Assembly: GCA_029067025.1 (NCBI GenBank)
Contig: JAIEFH010000170.1
Span: forward strand, 1 to 8,454
Length of the DNA: 8,454 nt
Reading direction: 5' to 3'
Origin: Oscillospiraceae bacterium
GTDB taxonomy: Bacteria; Bacillota; Clostridia; Oscillospirales; Oscillospiraceae
Within the stretch, counting starts at the first letter, position 1, and the number at the start of each line of letters is the position of its first letter. Position numbers and translations under genes: made by a program. Shown here piece after piece: positions 5,564-8,454 of the stretch. The notes beneath the pieces are model-generated. The model saw only the letters and a program-made list of their open reading frames with translations. It had not been told where the DNA came from and ran no database searches.

Positions 5564-5592
5564 ATACTATCACACAGCCCGGAAGGTGTCAA
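5564..5592 (-). promoter_or_regulatory. Promoter of the cysE-cysS operon
   Basis: On the minus strand TTGACA (5592-5587), a perfect -35 box, is followed after 17 nt by TAGTAT (5569-5564) with an extended TGA ahead of it. Transcription would start near 5557 and the T-box leader begins right after. Confidence 0.85.
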
Positions 5593-5669
5593 GGGGCAGG
5601 GAAAAACATATTTTTGATTTCCCTTTCTCAAATTAGGGCTGCTGATGTGCCTTGTCCCATTGAAAAATA

Positions 5670-6278
5670 TCAATCCCATTCCGCAATGGATCGTTGTTCT
5701 TTGCTATTTATCCCTCCAACTAATACCATGACAAAGCTTACAACTATTCCTGCAGTAAAACCAAAAATGTGTGTCATGAAAGAACCTACATTGTCGTTCG
5801 CGAAAATAAAAAACGCAATTACAATTATGACATCCAATCTATACCACTTGAGAGGGAAATGCTGTGGGAATCTTAAGAAACATACAGCAAAAGCAGCTAT
5901 TAGCGCAAATATTCCTCCTGATGAGCCGCCTCCATAAACTGGTTCTGAATAGCTTATTATCATAGAATAAGCGATTTCTGCCAATATCCCACACGAGATA
6001 AATAAAAAGAGAGTTTTCCATTTTCCAATGAATGGGCTCACTAGAGAGCCCACGGCCAATAGTGCGATAGAGTTAAAGAAAATATGTACAAAATTAAAAT
6101 GCAAAAAAATGCATGTCAACCACCGAAAGTATTCAGAATTAAGATATTCCATGCTTGTGGAACCCCAGTGTTCAAATGCTGTCCCGGTTATTCGTGAAAA
6201 AACATAAACAGGGATAAAGCACAGTACTAAAATGATTGCCACTATATTATTTTTCGTCCAATTAGTTACAGATTTCAT
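5670..6278 (-). CDS. Rhomboid family intramembrane serine protease
   Basis: Polytopic membrane protease that cuts substrates within or next to membrane helices; the substrate cannot be told from sequence. The product is 202 aa, a compact six-helix form. Hallmarks match the GlpG pattern: LHFNFVHIFFN (His60, His65 and Asn69 for the oxyanion hole), the nucleophile in GGGSSGG (Ser120) and the catalytic His170 in MTHIFGFTAG. Likely helices are about 12-28, 54-78, 88-108, 118-135, 148-162 and 168-190. Start: ATG 6278 has GGGGAA (6288-6283) only 4 nt upstream, a little close but acceptable. The gene is far more AT-rich than its neighbours (three 60-base rows I counted are 27-45% GC, against 77% in one row of the ftsK fragment), which suggests horizontal acquisition. 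No clear terminator follows the stop, so transcripts may run into the cysE promoter region. Confidence 0.93.
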   Translation of the reverse strand: MKSVTNWTKNNIVAIILVLCFIPVYVFSRITGTAFEHWGSTSMEYLNSEYFRWLTCIFLHFNFVHIFFNSIALLAVGSLVSPFIGKWKTLFLFISCGILAEIAYSMIISYSEPVYGGGSSGGIFALIAAFAVCFLRFPQHFPLKWYRLDVIIVIAFFIFANDNVGSFMTHIFGFTAGIVVSFVMVLVGGINSKEQRSIAEWD

Positions 6279-6346
6279 AATATTCCCCGCTTATTCATTA
6301 TAAAATTGAGTTCATCATCCCTACAAATCCCGATTTGTTGCTCTGA

Positions 6347-6375
6347 ATATTATCATAAGCCCCCCGAAAAATCAA
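6347..6375 (-). promoter_or_regulatory. Probable promoter of the rhomboid gene
   Basis: On the minus strand TTGATT (6375-6370), a 17-nt spacer and TAATAT (6352-6347). This places the start near 6340, with a leader of about 60 nt. Moderate match only, in AT-rich sequence where chance matches are common. Confidence 0.5.
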
Positions 6376-6447
6376 TATGAGTTGGTGAAATCGCTGGAGC
6401 TTTATCCCAGCAGCCATTATCTTAAAAGAGACTCTTCGATTTCCTAC

Positions 6448-6476
6448 TGGAATTTTCCGACGATGTGTGCTAATAT
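6448..6476 (+). promoter_or_regulatory. Possible promoter of the uppP-ftsK operon
   Basis: TAATAT at 6471-6476 is preceded by TGC, making an extended -10 element. The position 17 nt upstream (TGGAAT, 6448-6453) is a weak -35 box. It is the best candidate in the divergent 259-nt gap between the rhomboid gene and uppP; the rest of that gap shows nothing else I can name apart from the hairpin near uppP. Confidence 0.4.
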
Positions 6477-6494
6477 ATTATATTGACTTTATAG

Positions 6495-6517
6495 CGCCGC
6501 CTGTCCGCAGGGCGGCG
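6495..6517 (+). other. GC-rich hairpin in the uppP 5' leader
   Basis: CGCCGCC (6495-6501) pairs with GGCGGCG (6511-6517) around a 9-nt loop, ending 7 nt before the uppP ribosome binding site. It marks the return from AT-rich to GC-rich sequence. It might affect translation, but it has no T-run and is not a terminator. Confidence 0.35.
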
Positions 6518-6537
6518 GCTTGAATGAGGTGAGCGCG

Positions 6538-7389
6538 TTGAAATTTTGGATGGCAGTCGTATTGGGCCTGGTGCAGGGCGTGGCGGAGTTCCTGCCCATA
6601 TCCAGTTCAGGGCACCTGTCCCTGTTACAGCATTTCTTTAACATGGAGGAGCCGGACACCCTGTACAACATCCTGCTCCATTTCGCCACGCTGGTCGCGG
6701 TGTGCGTGGTGTACCGGCAGGACATCGTGGACATGGTCACGGAGTTTTTCCGCTGGATTGCGTCGCTGGCTCAGAAGGGCGAAAAGGCTCCGGGCAAGCC
6801 GCCCGAGGCCCGGCGAATGATCCTGCTGCTGATTCTGGGTACGCTGCCCCTGTTTCTGGTGCTGCCCTTTGACGATCTGGTGGAGGGCATGGGAGCCAAT
6901 CCCATGTTCGTGTCCCTGATGCTGCTGCTCACCGGGTGCATCCTGTTCCTGTCCGACTCCTACGGCGGCGGCAAAAAGACCGTCCGCACCGCCACGGTGA
7001 AGGACGTGGTGCTGGTGGGGCTGGCCCAGGGCATGGCCACCATCCCCGGCCTTTCCCGCTCCGGCACCACCATCTCCGCCGGCATGGCCCTGGGCTTTGA
7101 GCGCGGCTTCGCCGTGCGCTTTTCCTTCCTGCTGTCCCTGCCCGCCGTGCTGGGGGCCACCCTGTTGAAAATAGTCAAGGTGGCCAAGGCGGGTACTGTG
7201 GAGATCGAGCGCCTGCCCATGTATCTTGTCGGCATGGTCATCGCCGGGGTGGTGGGCTACTTTGCTATCTCGCTGGTGAAGCTGTTGGCAGACAAGGGCA
7301 AGTTCGGCAAATTCGCTTACTACTGCTGGGCTGTGGGCGGAATTGCCCTGATTGCCAGCTTCTTTTTCACCGCTCCCATCCCCGCATAA
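6538..7389 (+). CDS. uppP: Undecaprenyl-diphosphate phosphatase (BacA family)
   Basis: Integral membrane enzyme that removes a phosphate from undecaprenyl diphosphate, regenerating the lipid carrier for peptidoglycan and other wall polymers; raised levels give bacitracin resistance in known cases. The product is 283 aa, a typical length. The two family signatures are present: GLVQGVAEFLPISSSGHL near the N-terminus (Glu17, Ser24 and His26 expected in the active site) and PGLSRSGTT with Arg174. Several hydrophobic segments span the rest, ending in a helix rich in Ala, Ile and Phe. Start: TTG 6538, 7 nt after TGAGGTG (6524-6530). The frame is open back to a TTG at 6520, but that lies in the leader hairpin without a binding site, and ATG 6550 has none at a proper distance. 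ftsK follows 20 nt after the stop, so the two are probably co-transcribed. Confidence 0.95.
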   Translation: MKFWMAVVLGLVQGVAEFLPISSSGHLSLLQHFFNMEEPDTLYNILLHFATLVAVCVVYRQDIVDMVTEFFRWIASLAQKGEKAPGKPPEARRMILLLILGTLPLFLVLPFDDLVEGMGANPMFVSLMLLLTGCILFLSDSYGGGKKTVRTATVKDVVLVGLAQGMATIPGLSRSGTTISAGMALGFERGFAVRFSFLLSLPAVLGATLLKIVKVAKAGTVEIERLPMYLVGMVIAGVVGYFAISLVKLLADKGKFGKFAYYCWAVGGIALIASFFFTAPIPA

Positions 7390-7409
7390 AGAAACAGGAG
7401 GATCCCTGA

Positions 7410-8454
7410 ATGGCTTCCACACAAAAGAGAACTTCATCTTCCGGCGGCGGCTCCAGGAGCCGCTCGTCCTCATCTACTAGCTCCAACAGCGGCGGAAAGC
7501 GCGCCTCGTCCGGCTCTTCCCGGTCATCGTCCACATCCAAGAGCCGCTCGTCCCGCAAGTCCGCGCCGGCGAAAAAGCCCTACCGCCGGGAGGTGGGGGG
7601 CGTGGTATGCCTGCTGCTGGCCCTGTTCGGGGCCATCGGCTACTTTAAGACGGACGAGGGGGCGGTCATTGCCCTGTTCTGCGACCTGCTGAAGGGTCTG
7701 TGCGGCTACGGCTTCTACATTGCTCCGCTCATGCTGCTGGCCGCGGCGGGCGTCCTGCTGTTCCACCGGGGCCGCCCCGTCCGCCTGCGGGTGACGGGGA
7801 CGCTGGCCCTGCCGGTGCTGGCCGGCGCGGTGATGCACCTGCTGCTGTGCGCCACGCCCTACGAGTGGGGGATGACCCTGTTCGGCCAGCTGTGGACAGA
7901 CGGTAAAACCATCACCTCCGGCGGCGTGGTCGGTGGATTCATCGCCATGGCCTTCCGCTTTGCCTTTACTACGGTGGGGGCGATGGTCATCCTGCTGCTG
8001 CTCACCGCCGCGGCGGCGCTGTGCGCCCTGCGGCTCACCCCGGCTGACGTTTTGGACTACTTCCGGGAGCAGCGGGAGCGCCGTCCCGAGTACGACCCAG
8101 AGGACTACCCTGAGGAACGGCCCCGCAAGCCCGCCAAGCGGGAGCCTGAGCCGCCCCCCGCTCCATCTAAGCGCCGTGGAGCCATCGACATCCCGGTGGA
8201 CGACGGCCCGCTGCTGGCAAAGAAGCCCACAACCCCGGTGACCACTGTGCGGAAAAAGTCCTTCTTTGACAAGGTGGCGGGCGCGGCCCTCCCCGGCCAG
8301 AAGGGGGACAGGCCCCCCGTGGAGGAGGAACCGCCGGAGTACGAGGACGTGCCCGAGCTGCGCCCCATGCGAGAGCCTCCCCGCACGCCCAAACCGGGCC
8401 CCGCGGCGGCGCCGCCGGAGGCGGCAAACGATGTGCTTCCGTTCCCCGCCCCCA
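7410..8454 (+). CDS. ftsK: FtsK/SpoIIIE family DNA translocase, N-terminal part (runs off the window)
   Basis: The frame is open from ATG 7410 to the last base (348 codons plus one base), so the gene is 3'-truncated by the window edge. AGGAGGA (7396-7402) lies 7 nt before the ATG. Residues 1-56 are a Ser/Arg/Lys-rich low-complexity tail. The membrane domain follows, with hydrophobic segments at about 62-79, 100-118, 128-147 and 173-207 (one or two helices). From about 210 it becomes a Pro/Glu/Arg-rich linker with RGAIDIPVDD. This is the N-terminal architecture of FtsK/SpoIIIE pumps, which anchor at the division or sporulation septum and move DNA with a C-terminal hexameric motor. The motor with its Walker motifs and the gamma domain lie outside the window, so the call rests on architecture. 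Whether it acts as FtsK or SpoIIIE cannot be decided here. Confidence 0.85.
   Translation, partial: MASTQKRTSSSGGGSRSRSSSSTSSNSGGKRASSGSSRSSSTSKSRSSRKSAPAKKPYRREVGGVVCLLLALFGAIGYFKTDEGAVIALFCDLLKGLCGYGFYIAPLMLLAAAGVLLFHRGRPVRLRVTGTLALPVLAGAVMHLLLCATPYEWGMTLFGQLWTDGKTITSGGVVGGFIAMAFRFAFTTVGAMVILLLLTAAAALCALRLTPADVLDYFREQRERRPEYDPEDYPEERPRKPAKREPEPPPAPSKRRGAIDIPVDDGPLLAKKPTTPVTTVRKKSFFDKVAGAALPGQKGDRPPVEEEPPEYEDVPELRPMREPPRTPKPGPAAAPPEAANDVLPFPAP

Noticed and set aside
7524..8427. Several short open frames on both strands over the ftsK fragment
   Set aside because: They are shadows; the frame starting at 7410 is open to the window edge, has a strong ribosome binding site and shows the membrane domain and linker expected of FtsK/SpoIIIE.

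Overview
The window looks like a chromosomal segment of a GC-rich, low-branching Gram-positive anaerobe of the Clostridia, most likely the Oscillospiraceae (Flavonifractor/Lawsonibacter-like). That placement is inferred from strong AGGAGG-type ribosome binding sites, a cysteine T-box leader ahead of cysE-cysS, an FtsK/SpoIIIE with a Ser/Arg-rich N-terminal tail, and the style of citrate synthase. No rRNA, tRNA, CRISPR array, insertion sequence or phage gene is visible.

Layout, left to right. Bases 1-100 hold the 5' end of a leftward membrane-type gene that leaves the window. A very good promoter then drives gltA (Si-type citrate synthase), closed by a strong terminator. Next comes a tandem duplication (about 1737-3126). 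Each unit carries its own near-consensus promoter, a roughly 110-nt GC-rich leader with conserved hairpins, a small two-helix membrane protein gene and a terminator. The first copy encodes a 167-residue protein whose C-terminal ~68 residues are a ribosomal protein L7/L12 C-terminal domain. The second copy is a 101-residue version without that domain. A matching 3' tail and terminator lies both ahead of and behind the second copy, so a single indel of about 380 nt explains the difference between the paralogues.

Leftward on the minus strand, cysE (serine O-acetyltransferase) and cysS (cysteinyl-tRNA synthetase) form a two-gene operon 16 nt apart. It is preceded by a promoter and a T-box riboswitch with a UGC (Cys) specifier candidate, a T-box sequence and a terminator. 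Cysteine synthesis and cysteine charging would therefore both respond to uncharged tRNA-Cys. Left of the T-box the cysS 3' end converges on the duplicated genes and shares a bidirectional terminator with them.

A strikingly AT-rich island (about 5600-6490) holds a leftward rhomboid intramembrane protease gene, probably acquired horizontally. Divergent from it is a rightward operon of uppP (undecaprenyl-diphosphate phosphatase, TTG start) and, 20 nt later, an ftsK/spoIIIE DNA translocase gene that is open to the right edge of the window. The core genes are ordinary housekeeping functions. The least ordinary part is the duplicated leader plus membrane/L7-L12 fusion locus: its non-coding leader is better conserved between the copies (10 differences in 145 nt, counted by hand) than the coding sequence (45 in 282 nt).
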